In this document: positions 1-10,752 of the stretch, one piece after another
How positions within the stretch are numbered: the stretch's first letter is position 1
How the letters are laid out: each line of letters opens with the position of its first letter
Assembly: GCA_947179485.1 (NCBI GenBank)
Contig: OX359246.1
Location: 75,481,508-75,545,507, forward strand
Length of the DNA stretch: 64,000 nucleotides
Direction: 5' to 3'
Source of the DNA: Allacma fusca
Lineage: Eukaryota; Arthropoda; Collembola; Symphypleona; Sminthuridae
The notes under the pieces: generated by a model
Told to the model about the DNA's origin: nothing
Seen by the model: the letters and a program-made list of their open reading frames with translations, nothing else
The model's database searches: none
Translations under genes and position numbers: made by a program

Positions 1-292
1 TATCCATGCATATCAGAACTAACTCGAGCTTTGGGTAGGGGTAATGAGTTAATGTGGTTCTGTATGTTCCTTCGCGATTCGCCGAGCTAAATAGGTTTTA
101 TAAAAACTCGGTTAGATTTTATCTAGGCCTATTTCACCATCCGTCAGATTTCGACTATGGAAAAACTATCTTAGTTGGGTTGCCAGCCTTAGAAAAATCT
201 TTTGGAAGGGCAACTGGTTTACCAAGTGTTTTTCCGGGATGCAAAAGAAGTCCGCAAGTGGTGAGTTGTCTTAGTGAGCTGGTAGGACCATC

Positions 293-487
293 CTACAGGG
301 TAGCTTCTCGTTCTCCTTTCTTTCCCAATGGTTTTGGTGAGCCAGCAGGTGTCTTACTCTGCATTCCAACATCCAAGGCCTTGACTTGCTTGGATACTTT
401 TCCTTCTTCAACAGATTTGAGGAACTGGTCCAGTATCCTCTGTCTCAACCTGTTCCTTTCAACCGACTTAGCGTGTGATCGAGTTTA
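293..487 (-). pseudogene. Possible minus-strand coding fragment, unrecognised
   Basis: Read on the minus strand this stretch is open for about 63 codons and is rich in Lys, Arg, Gln and Glu (it includes SVERNRLRQRILDQFLKS). That composition is more protein-like than the Ser/Cys-rich plus-strand reading of the same DNA. It has no start Met in frame and ends at a stop without a clear splice donor. Farther upstream on the minus strand (about 490-715) is a Ser/Pro/Gln-rich reading in another frame that follows a good splice-acceptor-like TTTTACAG near 717. It may be part of a decayed exon belonging to the gene at 903-1709 or to another locus. No family is recognised. Confidence 0.2.
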
Positions 488-804
488 AGGTTGCCACTTT
501 GCTGTCGCCACTGAGTCCGATTCATGTCATGTGAAGGGGATGAAGATCCACTGTAACTACATGAAGCAGTAGCTTGTGCAGCAGACCCTGGGATTAAAGT
601 TGGAAATTTGGATGGCAATCCACAGGATATTCTCGATTTTTATTGTGCTTGGGGCGGCTGTGGACCTGGTGGTGAGGATGGTGGCGAAGTTATACGTTTT
701 TAAAACTGCCCTGTAAAACAAAGCATACGGCTAATTACATTACATGTAATCATATAAATTTATGCGTAGAGCAGCTGACATTTCATTAATTTAATTAATT
801 TAAT

Positions 805-820
805 TTTATTAATTTTATTT
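805..820 (-). terminator. Candidate polyadenylation signals (two AATAAA)
   Basis: Two AATAAA hexamers on the minus strand lie 83-98 bases beyond the stop codon of the zinc finger-KH gene. The surrounding DNA is (TTAA)-rich, so chance occurrence is quite possible. Confidence 0.35.
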
Positions 821-902
821 CATTTAATTAACTCATATAATTTGGACAAACAAACATGACATGAGAATTTTGTCGACAGTGAGAACAGAGTGGAGATAAT
901 AA

Positions 903-1709
903 CTACAATTCGACAGGGCTGAGATATAAAATTCTCGGAAAGTCCTTAGGATAAGTTGTGGGAATAGATTCTGGCAAGAAAACATCCCTGAAACTCAACG
1001 CACCTGCTTCGTATAGAGTCATCCAGATACGCATTTGTGCAGCATAGAGGTCTGCAATAGAACCTTCTACGTACAAAACACGCTCTCTTCTGTTTAATGA
1101 GTACAAGTCGATCTGAAAATCTTCGCAAACTCCCTTCAGGAAATCTTTCGTCTCCCCTTGTAGTCCTATTAATAGGCCGATCATTTCGGATGGAACTAAA
1201 TAAGTCGTGCTGTAAATAATTTTATTATTGATAGTCTTAGGAGTACATCGGTAAGTGATGTCCGTTTGTTCTTTTATTATCGGGAAGTTGGTGGTCTTGT
1301 AGTGCTCATGTAGTTTCATGTGATGGGTCAATGCTGGTAATGTTGGTATTGGTATTTTACAATACTCGCAGATAGCGGTAGGACATCTGGCCATTCGACT
1401 CATCGGAGCTGGACCAACCTTCGGTACTACCGGCTTGACAAGTTCCTCAGGAACCAAATCTTCGGGATTTATGTCCCATTCTTGTTCTGTCTGGGCCTTT
1501 TCAAGTCTTTCGATCTCGACTGCAGATTCTTCTAACTTCAGAGTCTTGCGCTCTTTGGGTGTCACAATGAAATTTCTATATTCTGCACATGTAGAAATGA
1601 CCCAGTCCAGTTGGAACACGTCTTCTTCTTTTCTGTCGAAACCACCAGCAACTGCTTGTATTGCAATAAGAGCTTCATGTCTTGCTTCTGTTCTAGTTAC
1701 TTGTGACAT
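903..1709 (-). CDS. C2H2 zinc finger plus KH domain protein (268 aa)
   Basis: This is a single open frame with no internal stop. Residues 1-100 are acidic, probably helical and unrecognised. Residues 114-134 form a textbook C2H2 finger (C114, C117, H130, H134; C-x2-C-x12-H-x3-H). Residues about 168-232 read as a type I KH fold: a hydrophobic strand, then a GLQG loop at 182-185 in the place of the RNA-binding GxxG loop, a helix, the strand RVLYVEG and a C-terminal helix. KH domains bind single-stranded RNA or DNA, so a nucleic-acid-binding role is inferred, with no pathway known. The chosen ATG is the first in frame and is preceded by AT-rich DNA. Two AATAAA signals on the minus strand (805-820) lie about 85 bases past the stop. 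The codons look maintained, unlike the broken elements around it. Alternatives are a lineage-specific multicopy gene, a retrogene (no intron) or one exon of a longer gene. Confidence 0.7.
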   Translation of the reverse strand: MSQVTRTEARHEALIAIQAVAGGFDRKEEDVFQLDWVISTCAEYRNFIVTPKERKTLKLEESAVEIERLEKAQTEQEWDINPEDLVPEELVKPVVPKVGPAPMSRMARCPTAICEYCKIPIPTLPALTHHMKLHEHYKTTNFPIIKEQTDITYRCTPKTINNKIIYSTTYLVPSEMIGLLIGLQGETKDFLKGVCEDFQIDLYSLNRRERVLYVEGSIADLYAAQMRIWMTLYEAGALSFRDVFLPESIPTTYPKDFPRILYLSPVEL

Positions 1710-2220
1710 ATCTACTAAGGGAATTTACATATTTCGAAGTCGAAATGTATAATTATAATAAAGGTTTTTAATTACTTTTTACCATTTCTTCTAGTCATTT
1801 CATCATCCTTAATATTACAGTAATTTTTATGACATCATGATTTTTATATTATTGTAAATTAAAATTACCGATTGTGTTATTAAATAACTACTGGATGTAA
1901 GCAAGGAAAAAATTAACTTCAAAGCCAGGAAAACGTCTCGATTTAAGTCTCGTGCTCTTCCTTTAGGATGAAATATACAAACAAATATTAATCACACATC
2001 ACAATGGTTTCAGTATAAGCTTAATTATATACAACTGTATGGGATTTCAAATTCATGTATTATTTAATAATAATAAGGCGTCATGTTTAAGTAAATGTGT
2101 ACTTACAATAATTATATATAATGAATACTCCATTCAATATTTTGTACAATATTGTTACCAGATAGATGATTTCTTATGTTCCCTTAGGAAATAATAGTTT
2201 GAATTCACTAATTTTCTAAA
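1710..2220. other. AT-rich intergenic stretch, nothing recognised
   Basis: No open frame of note, no repeat shared with the rest of the window and no clear promoter motif was seen. It separates the zinc finger-KH gene from the interrupted ORF at 2221-4060. Confidence 0.6.
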
Positions 2221-4060
2221 TTAATTTAATTTCTTAAAATTAGGAAGCACAGCACTATGACTAATGTCAATACACGGTAATGACGGACTAAAATTAAAAT
2301 GTCGGTCACTGCATGGCTCACTCCTTATAGAAACCAGGAGGCCGTGCGGCGAGTCTTTTGGTTGGCGCAGAGCGTCTGCAGCATCAAAGCGTACTGCATG
2401 CCGGAGGAGTGCTAAAGACTCTCCACAGGCAGACAGACGCCGCTTGGCTCTCGGCTGTCCCGACTGTGCTGATGATTCAGCCTCAAAAATTTCCTCCTCA
2501 CCCAAGCTTAAGGGCGGACTAGAGAGAGAGGGAGCTATGTATGCATGTGAGTGTGCCCCGGAGGGATCACTAACGATACGTTGACGTTTACTTCCACTGG
2601 GCAAATCCTCAGTACAAGCATGTGCATGTTTAGTGGCTACTTTCTTAACCTTAAGATTATCTTTATTGGTAATTCCTAAGTCATGTATATTTACAGTGAT
2701 AGGTGTGTTACGGCTGGCTGTGGGATTGTAATTTTAGCTTTTTTAGGAATACCTTTATAAGTGTAACTTACAGGTATACTCTTAGGGATTTCAGGTATTA
2801 TTTTCCTAGGAGTTTTAAGTTTGGCTTTAGAAATTTTGGACTTCAGGACGGGTTTATTTAAATTAATTTTAGGAGTTTTTAATTTTGGTTTAGGAGTTTG
2901 ACAGGAAATCTTCCTTAGGGATTTCAACTGTAAATCATTTTGGATTGAATTTTGTACTACAATTGTAGTGTTATTAAAAGGAAGGAACACTGTGTCTGCA
3001 CTCGTAAGGATTTCCGTCCGTGTGTGTTCGTGTACATTCATATCGCTCGTAAGGTCTTTCTCTTGTGTGTTTGCCTTACGGAGATCACTAATAACTGGAG
3101 TAATCTCTATTAGACATGTCAACTACGGTATCGTAGTACGGTAATACCGTAATTACCGTAAAAAATTTAGGTACGGTTTAGGTACGATAATTCTCGGTTT
3201 TTTGAAGCGATATCGTAACCCCATACGATATCGTCAGTCTAGCGGAAGGCTCATAACATTTTGGTGTTACATACTCGAATTTTCATTAAAAAGAGTTAAA
3301 CTCAAAAATAAAAGGAATTCGTTCGACAATAAAGATATTGTGTGTAGTGTCAATATGGAAAAAACTTAATCGAACTGATTATTTAGAATCTAAACCAAGT
3401 CGTGCGTCTAGTAATTCAAGTGTTTGGAGTCATTTTTGAGTCGGTCTGACGGCATGATGTCACTTCACCTGTTTTGAGAAATAGATGGGAAGTCACTTCC
3501 TAAATTAATATAAGTACGACCGAATTCGGTAAAGATTTAGTTTAGGAAAAATTACTAGAAGATAGATCGAAGAATTCGGTATCGTTTTCTATATTTTATG
3601 ATTTTCATATTTTTCATACGAATGTAAAAAAGGAAAATTGATTTTTTTCAAACTAGCTTATTTTATAGGGAATTTCTGAACATTTAATACTCTCACATTA
3701 ATTGACATCAAAGACGCTAAACTGGTTGTTGAATAACTGATGTTGGATTTTTTACTTCATATCTTTACACATATACCATAAAAATCGACTTATATTCGTG
3801 TTTTTACCACAATCGGATTAATTTACTATACCGTACCTTAAAAATATTACCGGAGTTTTCCCACTTTACGGTAACGGTAATTACGGTATTTTAAACTAGA
3901 ACGGTATGAACATGTCTAATCTCTATGTTCGTATTACTTCGTGGTATTTCTCTGGATTTTAATTTGAAAAGTTTAAATAATCTGATTTCCCATTTTGGGT
4001 ATGTAATTAATGTCTTTGTGTTCTGAAACTGATCAAAATAATCTGAACATGTCTATTTCC
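2221..4060 (-). pseudogene. Unrecognised basic ORF split by MITE-1 and one frameshift
   Basis: Minus-strand coding-like sequence runs from about 4060 to 3919, then from 3110 to 2691, then in a shifted frame to the stop at 2221. Without the MITE and one copy of its 8-bp duplication, the two sides are in the same frame, so the DNA was an open frame when the transposon landed. The N-terminal part is Lys/Phe-rich. The middle is strongly basic with repeated KLKTPK/KISKAK-like blocks. A frameshift lies near 2700. The C-terminal part is Ser/Arg-rich with an RAKRR cluster. The total would be roughly 330 residues without a Met start; a stop precedes the readable part near 4050. No domain is recognised. 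It could be a nuclear protein gene or ORF1 of an unknown retroelement. It is non-functional as it stands. Confidence 0.45.
3111..3918. mobile_element. MITE-1 copy 1, hAT-type non-autonomous transposon (808 bp)
   Basis: The ends are TAGACATGTCAACTACGG and, reverse-complemented, TAGACATGTTCATACCG. The element is flanked by perfect 8-bp target duplications ATCTCTAT (3103-3110 and 3919-3926), the length made by hAT transposases. No transposase is encoded. The interior has short GTACGGTAATTACCG-like inverted motifs near both ends. It is almost identical to the copy at 20157-20965; only a handful of differences were seen by eye. It splits the ORF at 2221-4060. Confidence 0.9.
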
Positions 4061-4100
4061 TTTACGTAATTTAATGTGTTACGAGTGTTGGTACGAGCTT

Positions 4101-4827
4101 CTACAGGGTATCGGAAGGGGCTGTCGGATAAGCTTGGAATTTTTTTCAAGTCATTTTATCACTCCAATCTAAAATGTGACATTTTGTCACATGTCCTGTG
4201 TGGACGTGTCTTCACGTCCAAGTCCTGCCCATTTATGGGCTCTCGGTCCTCCCCGCAGCCCTTACGCCCTTTGAATCTTGGGGAGGGGTGCGGATAAAAA
4301 TCTGGGGCGACTTGAGATGGCCTGCTTTATAAAAATAAATTTTTTGTCTTTCACGTCGGGTATTTGGTCCCTTCTAGTCCTTGGGCTTCTAAAAATTCCA
4401 AGAGGTGACGTTTGTCCACCTCCGGTGACTGGACATGTGGTCATGTCTACGTTTCTCGAAGTACTGACCCGGACATCTCCCCTTGTTTTCCGGGTCTCCT
4501 TAGGGGCTGAGGAGGGGATCGCTTCTGTGATACAAACTTGAAAGTCTTTAAAATGCTGGACTTGACACGTCACGGGCACCCGATGCCACTCTGGGCCCAT
4601 AGACATGTGTCTGTTCCTACGGCGCATGACCGAATGGCCTGTAAGCCGTCCCCTTGTTTGCCGTTTCTCGCTAGGGGTATCGGGAGGGGCTGTCGGATGG
4701 GCTTGGAATTTTTTCCAAGTCATTTTATCATTCCAAGCCAAAATGTGACATTGTGTCACCTGTCCTGTGTGGACGTGTCTTCACGTCCAAGTCCAGCCCA
4801 TTATGGGCTCTGGGTCCTCCCCGCAGC
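4101..4827. repeat. GC-richer imperfect direct repeats
   Basis: About 157 bases at 4101-4259 (starting CTACAGGGTATCGGAAGGGG) recur at 4671-4827 (starting CTAGGGGTATCGGGAGGGG) with scattered differences. Both end in CCTCCCCGCAGC. The spacer at 4260-4670 holds weaker partial copies (TTAGGGGCTGAGGAGGGG near 4500) and the palindromic motif GACATGTGGTCATGTC. The block looks like a short degenerate tandem array. The overlapping open frames on both strands here follow the repeat and are not considered genes. Confidence 0.6.
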
Positions 4828-4959
4828 AATATATAATAAATAATAAGTAACGAAATATTTTTCAAAGATATTCCATTACGGAACCACCTTTACGGTAGGG
4901 GTCGGATTTATGTGGGAAGACCTCGGGAAAAACAATTCTTGAGACGGGAAAATTTCAAA

Positions 4960-5245
4960 CTGAATTGCAAACAGGGTTTTCAAATATGTTGACCTTTTTT
5001 GGCAGGGATTTTCGAAATTGTGGAGGTATTTTATTCAAAATAGCAGGGATTTTTGAAAGTGTTGAGGTTTGTTACTGAATATTATTTTTTGTCAGCAGGG
5101 TTTTTCAAATTTGTTGAGCTTTTTTCAGCAGGGATTTTTGAATTTGTTGGAGTGGTATACGAAAATTATTTTGTCAACAGGGATTTTTAAACTTGGTTCG
5201 AACAGGGACATCAAGACCACCAGGGAAATTGAAAGCATCATGCAG
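4960..5245. repeat. Irregular CAGGGATTTTT repeats
   Basis: CAGGGATTTTTGAAA-like words recur at 30-60 base spacing (about 5003, 5043, 5095, 5128 and 5177), each followed by TTGTTGAG-like sequence. Similar words reappear at about 11010-11160, so this is a dispersed degenerate family rather than a gene. The short plus-strand open frame here is Phe/Gln-rich and is a product of the repeat. Confidence 0.45.
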
Positions 5246-5264
5246 GGAGATTTACGCTAATCCG

Positions 5265-5640
5265 GTCCCTGCCTTACGGTACCTATAAAATCTACCAAGT
5301 TATTCCGTCACTGTACCTCCCGCTGTACTTACAAAAACCGACAAATTTCCGACCGAGCTTGGACGAGGATTACCAAATTGTTACCGAGATAGTGAAAAAT
5401 CGGAATTAAACGGCAAAAAATCATTGTCAAATGATGCGCACACAGTTTAGATTCAAAGCACTATGTAGAAATGTGGTTTGCGTCAGCAAACCAGAAACCT
5501 TTAAATCGACAAGCGTTTTCTCCAAAATTGTGTCCTTACGGTCCCATGAAAAATCGACAAAGCTATTCCCTTACTGTACCTCCATTACGGTGCCTGGGAA
5601 AATCCATATAGATATTCCCTTCATACTTGCAACTTCTAAA
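5265..5640. repeat. Degenerate TTACGGTACC satellite, left part
   Basis: CCTTACGGTACCTATAAAAT, GTCCTTACGGTCCCATGAAA and CCATTACGGTGCCTGGGAAA are related copies of a unit of roughly 85 bases. The same unit continues at 8447-8525 (CCCTACGGTCCCATTGAAAA), which suggests that everything between, including a CAAGTTCA-rich segment and the Tc1 element, was inserted into this array. Confidence 0.4.
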
Positions 5641-6089
5641 TGAAATTCAATTCAAGTTCAACTCGATAATCCATGGATTCCAAACACATTTAGTTCGCTG
5701 TGAAACGACAAATAAGACGTTCACCTAAGTATAAAGTAATTGTTAACCGTCCAGTTCAGTTCAAATCTATTTTGCAATTATATCAGTTCAGTTCAAGTTT
5801 TTTTAAACCAGTTACTCGTTCAATTTAGCACATTTGGAATAATTATTTATTTAATATTATTTTTATATTATATACAGTGGACTGACAAATCATTGTTCGC
5901 TTGGACAATTTTAAACAATTCACTATTTTTCTGACATACAAACTCTATAAATAGAGTAGCATTGCTAACCAATATGATAAAGCCCTCTATTGGAGTAAAT
6001 GTTTGCATCAATTACTAGAATAATTTCAACACTAACTTCAGCTGGTACAAAAAAAACAAAACTAATGGAGTGACAAAAGATTGTTCGAT

Positions 6090-7470
6090 TCTTGGGATTG
6101 CTATGTTTAGTGATGAGTAGCTTTTCCATTAGCTTTAAAAAACATATAGCAATGCACATCCAAAATTCGATCCTCTCGAACTCTGCCACCGAAATGGCAA
6201 AAGCATGTATGAGACATCAGAGGTCTAACGCAAGAAACAACAACCCGAACATGTACAGGCAATGGGAAGAACTCTTCCATCAAGCAGGACTTGAATCAGA
6301 TTTTACACTTTTAATACAAGGACACGAACAAATAAACTGGACGAAACTATGGAACAACATTGAAACGGGAATGATAAATGGAGACGTCGAGGACATGCAG
6401 AAAACTGAGAACTCCGGTTATAAATATCTAAAGACACATGTATTGCCAGACGAAATTTATATGCACGGACTGAGCTGGCCTCTGATCAAATTTGCCCAAA
6501 ATATTAGACTGAGCAAACCTAGAGTATGGACACGAAACAGATGCACCAACCTAAACGACATATGGAACAAATGGGACAAGAAAGGCGAGAAAAATACATA
6601 CTGCGAAGCCTGCAAATTAAAACTAGAAACTATATTCCATATCATGTTTGAATGCAGTTTTTATAACGACCTAAGAATGAAGCACTTGAAAAACCTCATA
6701 AATGGTACAGACATTAATGATGAACATTTCGTAGGCAAAATAATGAAAAAAGACGAACTGCTGGAAAACATCAGACATACCTATGCGTTTTGGTGTGACA
6801 CAATAAATCGACGAAATCATATATATTAATTTTGTTGTATCCACCCATGACGTTGGTACATGATAACGTGTAAACGAAAGGAAGTGTACGAGCAGCAGCC
6901 CATCAATAGCCTTCGAATTTTTGGTACCAACCTTATGGGTGGATACCATATAAATGCGTAGGGTAGTCGTAAGGCTGGGGCTGTTGGTGGACTGTAGCGC
7001 GTAAATCAAACTCACGACCTGGATGTACTAATTGCAAATGAATCCTTTGAACCTATGATGATTTCAATTTATAATGTACTGAAGTAATATTTCAAAGAAT
7101 GTAAATACTCGATGGGTATGATTTATCTATCCTTACTATGATGTAAATAAGGACTATTTCAAAAATTTTACTCTTCGTCCTCGTAACTGAAACATTTCAC
7201 CTCATCGAATGACAACAAATGATGTATAGGTTTTTTAATGGCTCTTGTTATGACAGAGAACCTTTTTACCTATACCAAAATGAATATAAGCCTTCTTCAA
7301 AGCCAAATCAAACAACAATCTTTTCTTTCTTACCATTTGTATATTAACTAAATATTTCTAGATACGAATTTTCCAATTTTTGTTTTATATCTCACGAAAC
7401 AATGTAATGAATCGGTGCAGGTTGTAAGGGCCAAGGCCAAATCGACCAATAAATTATCTATCTAAAAAAC
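6090..7470 (+). pseudogene. 5'-truncated LINE: ORF2 C-terminus with zinc knuckle plus 3' UTR
   Basis: An open frame to 6829 (about 245 codons) carries, near its end, the CxxC...HxxxxC knuckle typical of the C-terminus of I/R1-like LINE ORF2 proteins (YCEACKLKLETIFHIMFEC). The rest before it is the linker after the reverse transcriptase, which is itself absent. A 600-base 3' UTR follows and ends near 7466 in AATAAATTATCTATCTAAAA, a typical LINE tail. LINE-I at 14463-19284 has the same knuckle arrangement, so the two may be related. The fragment sits inside the Tc1 element, so it inserted after it. It is 5'-truncated and not functional. No clear target duplication was found. Confidence 0.65.
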
Positions 7471-7480
7471 TCATAAATAC

Positions 7481-7778
7481 AGGTTGGAACAGAATACACG
7501 AGCTTTTCGGTTTTGGTAGATAGTATTAGCTGCCCATTCTTCATGTAGAGCTTCCATTAGCTCATGCTTAATCTTCGGAGGTTGGTCCCTATTGTGGACG
7601 TATTAATTTTTGTTTTTGTCGCCGACGAAAGCAAATTTTCGGGCAGGATATTTTTGTACACTTCTGCAGTCACTGTGCTGGGCACCTCGACTAAATTGCC
7701 TACCCGATGAGACGAAAAGCAACCCCAAACCATTACGGAGTCTGGTACCATATCTTTACCCAGTGACAATAAATTCAC
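7481..7778 (-). pseudogene. Tc1-like transposase fragment
   Basis: The minus strand reads MVPDSVMVWGCFSSHRVGNL followed by a stretch ending near LPENLLSSA. This matches the VMVWG block before the second catalytic Asp of Tc1 transposases. Beyond it a degenerate tail (EALHEEWAANTIY) resembles the usual C-terminus, but the DPKH and the final Asp/Glu regions are missing or scrambled and the N-terminal DNA-binding domain is gone. It belongs to the Tc1 element at 5875-8095. Confidence 0.7.
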
Positions 7779-8446
7779 TTGTTAGATACCGCGGACGTAC
7801 TTTACAAATAAAACAATAATTAAAAGAGATACTACACGAGTGGAAACAAAATACTGTACCTTTGAAGCGTATTTTGTGCAGACGGAACAATCTTTTGTCC
7901 AAACATTTTGGTCTAATCACTCTTTCTCCAATAATAATAGCTAATATTTAATTTCAACGTTAGGTTATTTGGTAGACGTAGAAAAGTGAGGACTTTCATT
8001 CAAAATTATTTACCATAGAGAAATATTTCAATCGTTATGTTTGCCCTGGGTAAGAATGTTTTACATCTATCGAACAATCTTTTGTCAGCCCACTGTCTAT
8101 ATAATATAAATCGTTCAGTACAAATGCAAAACTCACATCATAAATAATAAATTTCAGGGGTTTGTTGTATTTGCATTTAAGAAAGTGCTGTCAATGTGTC
8201 AAATAAATATCTGTAACCACGCATTCATTTATTTACTGAAGTTTTAAAAAGTTCAGTTAATCGTTTTGCTATTTTTTTCGAACCTAATTCAAGTTCATTC
8301 AAAGTGAAAAATGATCCAATTCATGTTCAGTCATTCATTCTATTAATTTATTTCCGCTCATTCAAGTTCACTCAAAATGTTAAATATTCTTAAAGGGTTC
8401 AGTTCAGGAACAAGTTCACTGAATTAACTTGTTTCAAGCATGATTC

Positions 8447-8525
8447 CCCTACGGTCCCATTGAAAAATCGACAACCTTGTTTGCTTACATTACATCCCTT
8501 AGGGTACTTCAAAAAATCCGAAGGT
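8447..8525. repeat. Degenerate TTACGGTACC satellite, right part
   Basis: CCCTACGGTCCCATTGAAAA and CCCTTAGGGTACTTCAAAAA continue the satellite seen at 5265-5640. Both the sequence left of the Tc1 element (5641-5870) and the sequence right of it (8250-8440) are rich in CAGTTCA and CAAGTTCA words, so the Tc1 element seems to sit inside a second element inserted in the satellite. Confidence 0.35.
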
Positions 8526-8929
8526 CTAAAAAGGGTTACGAAGTTCCCAACACGTAAATTAAGTCGCGTTTTGGGGTATTAGCACAAGTGTATTAAGCAT
8601 TGCATGGACGGGGATTTTGGTGTCATGACTTGGAGAGATTCAGACCAGTGTTGCGCTCAAGTCAAGTAAATTCCAGTCTTGGCCATGAAATTTAAGTATT
8701 TTTTTATACGAAATTGAACCATGACGACTCATGTTCAACTAATTACTGTTATAAAGTAATCAAGTACTTTTAACGGCATTTGATCATGATCATGTGCAAC
8801 CATAACTGCACTTGACTTGACCATGACTTCAACATGACTTGATCGTAACTTAACCCGAGTATATGTAATATTACACATATACAGTACAGCAAATTTTCTT
8901 TATACTGGTTCCCACGGGATGAAAAAATA
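8526..8929. other. Unassigned AT-rich stretch
   Basis: No supported gene. CATGACTTGA-type words recur between 8690 and 8860 without a regular period. Short open frames on the minus strand look random. Confidence 0.5.
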
Positions 8930-9720
8930 CATTCCCATATATGGGGACCCCATTGCATATTACTACTACACAGAGGTGTGGAAAATGAAAGTTAGATTAC
9001 AAGAATACATTATTCTATATACAACAATATACATACAATATTAAAGACAAAATACAATATACAAATACATTTTTAGAAAAGTTAATATACATATGTAAAA
9101 TACAAATACCATGTGTAACTTTGTTCAGATACAAAATAAAATACAAATATTCGGATTCATTTGGGCAAGATACAAAATAAAATACATTGCTTCCAACAAA
9201 CCTTATTTTATATACGAAATACATATTGAAAATAGTTTTTTTGAGTTTATCCTATAGTAAATATCTCAGATGTATGTAAAGTTTATTCTTTTGCAGTATT
9301 TTGTATAATTCAGCCAAATAATACGATATTTAAAAATGAAACGACTTACGTTAGGTAACTGCATAATATTATACCTTAGAGTTGTTCATTTGTGTAATAA
9401 AGTAAATTAAAGTGACCCCAGGTGCAGGAACTTTATAGTTCTCAGACGACCTTGGAAATTGCCAGTCATGTATTTTAAAACTGTTTTGTATTTAAAATAC
9501 GGGGTATGTAAATTTTACAAGATAAGTAAATACAAAAAAATGTCACGCTCTTAATCCTCCAAATACGAATGACAAAATACATTAGACAAGTTGGTGCTTA
9601 CAAAATACGTAATAAATAAATAAATTAAAATACCTTAAACAGATAACGGCTACAAAAATACTAAATACAAAATCTAATTCAAATTCTATTTCAAATTCTG
9701 TTTCAAATACAACATTTCTA
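8930..9720. repeat. ATACAAAATAC-rich interspersed element
   Basis: The words ATACAAATAC, ACAAAATACA and TACAAAATAA occur dozens of times here, mostly in the first 270 and last 250 bases, and are sparse between (9240-9480). Clusters of a short word near both ends resemble the sub-terminal transposase-binding repeats of some hAT elements. Terminal inverted repeats and target duplications were not resolved, so the class is not assigned. Confidence 0.35.
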
Positions 9721-10440
9721 AATAGTCCAAAATTCTGCTACTACATATTAATAATGTAATTACCAAAAGGTAAATTTAAGCATGAAAATATAAAGGGCAT
9801 GCTGACCAAGAGAAATCCGCTATATAGAAAAATCACTGTATATTAAAAAATGTATATGCTTAAGCTAATTCAATATCTTGTTTTCATATGTTCTCAAAAG
9901 TGTAACCAGTATTGAAGTCGATTATTTACAAATCAAATTTGTTTCTAAAAAAGATTTATAATAGGATCTTATTTATTTAAGCAAATGCCATTATTGCCAG
10001 ATGTTACAACATTCTATTGACATTCAAATATTTTTACTGAATTCCGAATAATAAAGTATTGTTTTCAATGACACGTTCTTATTTCTTGAACTATACATGC
10101 TTAAATATAAATTTAAGATTGTCGCAATGGTTTAATTATACCTAATCAAAGCGCATTGACGAGCATTTTTTATCAGAAAATAATTTTATTCCGCATTTTA
10201 CATAAAAACGTCAAATTATAGGCACTTTGCAAAGGCTTTTAACAGTTGGTATAAACTATTGTTTGTCCTTCAAGTTAATAACTAGAGTAATTTAAATCGT
10301 TAACACTAAAGAATTTTTATTAACTAAAAATGTGCCGAAAGAAAACTAGTTATGTTGGAGTTTAAGTATGAGACGAAGGTGCTCTTGAAATGATACTTAA
10401 TAATCTGCGGGGAATCTAGCTTCCCAACACATTGGAATCA
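9721..10440. other. AT-rich stretch, nothing recognised
   Basis: No open frame of note and no repeat shared elsewhere in the window were seen. Confidence 0.5.
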
Positions 10441-10752
10441 TCATGTTACTACGGTTTCAAATTTTCCTTTATTGAATTCTTCTGTTTCAGCGGTACTCAA
10501 ATAAATATTCAAATCGGAGTTCACATTCAACAAATACTCTGAGATATTTAAATCCGTATTAGAATTCACATTTTTTATTATTACCTCATTGTCAAAGCTA
10601 CCTAACCACCTTGTAATGGTCAGGTTGGAACAAAAATGACCAACCCCCTTGGCTTTTTCAGTGACAGTATAGAGCAAAGTAAATTTAGACTCAACATTGT
10701 GGTAATATATGGATATATTGGGCCTCTTATGTTGTGACTTCAACAAAACCAT
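10441..10752 (-). CDS. Hypothetical 103-codon open frame
   Basis: This is an uninterrupted minus-strand frame from ATG to stop, with mixed composition and Asn/Leu-rich repeats (NSNTDLNISEYLLNVNSDLN contains two similar halves). No domain, signal peptide or membrane segment is apparent. Neighbouring DNA is AT-rich and repeat-derived, and there is no promoter or polyadenylation evidence. It may be chance or part of an unrecognised element. Confidence 0.2.
   Translation of the reverse strand: MVLLKSQHKRPNISIYYHNVESKFTLLYTVTEKAKGVGHFCSNLTITRWLGSFDNEVIIKNVNSNTDLNISEYLLNVNSDLNIYLSTAETEEFNKGKFETVVT

Larger units (their letters stand above)
5875..8095. mobile_element. Tc1-like DNA transposon with IR/DR-like ends, decayed
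   Basis: The left end CAGTGGACTGACAAATCATT (from 5875, after a TA) and the reverse-complemented right end CAGTGGGCTGACAAAAGATT (at 8095) are inverted copies. A second related motif lies about 190-205 bases inside each end: 6067-6089 (GGAGTGACAAAAGATTGTTC) and, inverted, 7883-7904. Two binding-site-like repeats per arm is the IR/DR arrangement known in some Tc1 elements. The interior keeps part of a minus-strand transposase (7481-7778) and has been invaded by a LINE fragment (about 6090-7470). The right-hand TA target is now TC. Confidence 0.7.

Noticed and set aside
54-488. 144-codon plus-strand open frame as a gene
   Set aside because: Composition is Ser/Cys/Phe-heavy without a motif, and the opposite strand gives a more protein-like reading of the same DNA.
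4262-4843. Overlapping open frames on both strands (4262-4759 minus; 4278-4541 and 4538-4843 plus)
   Set aside because: They follow the imperfect repeat block on both strands and contain no recognisable domain.
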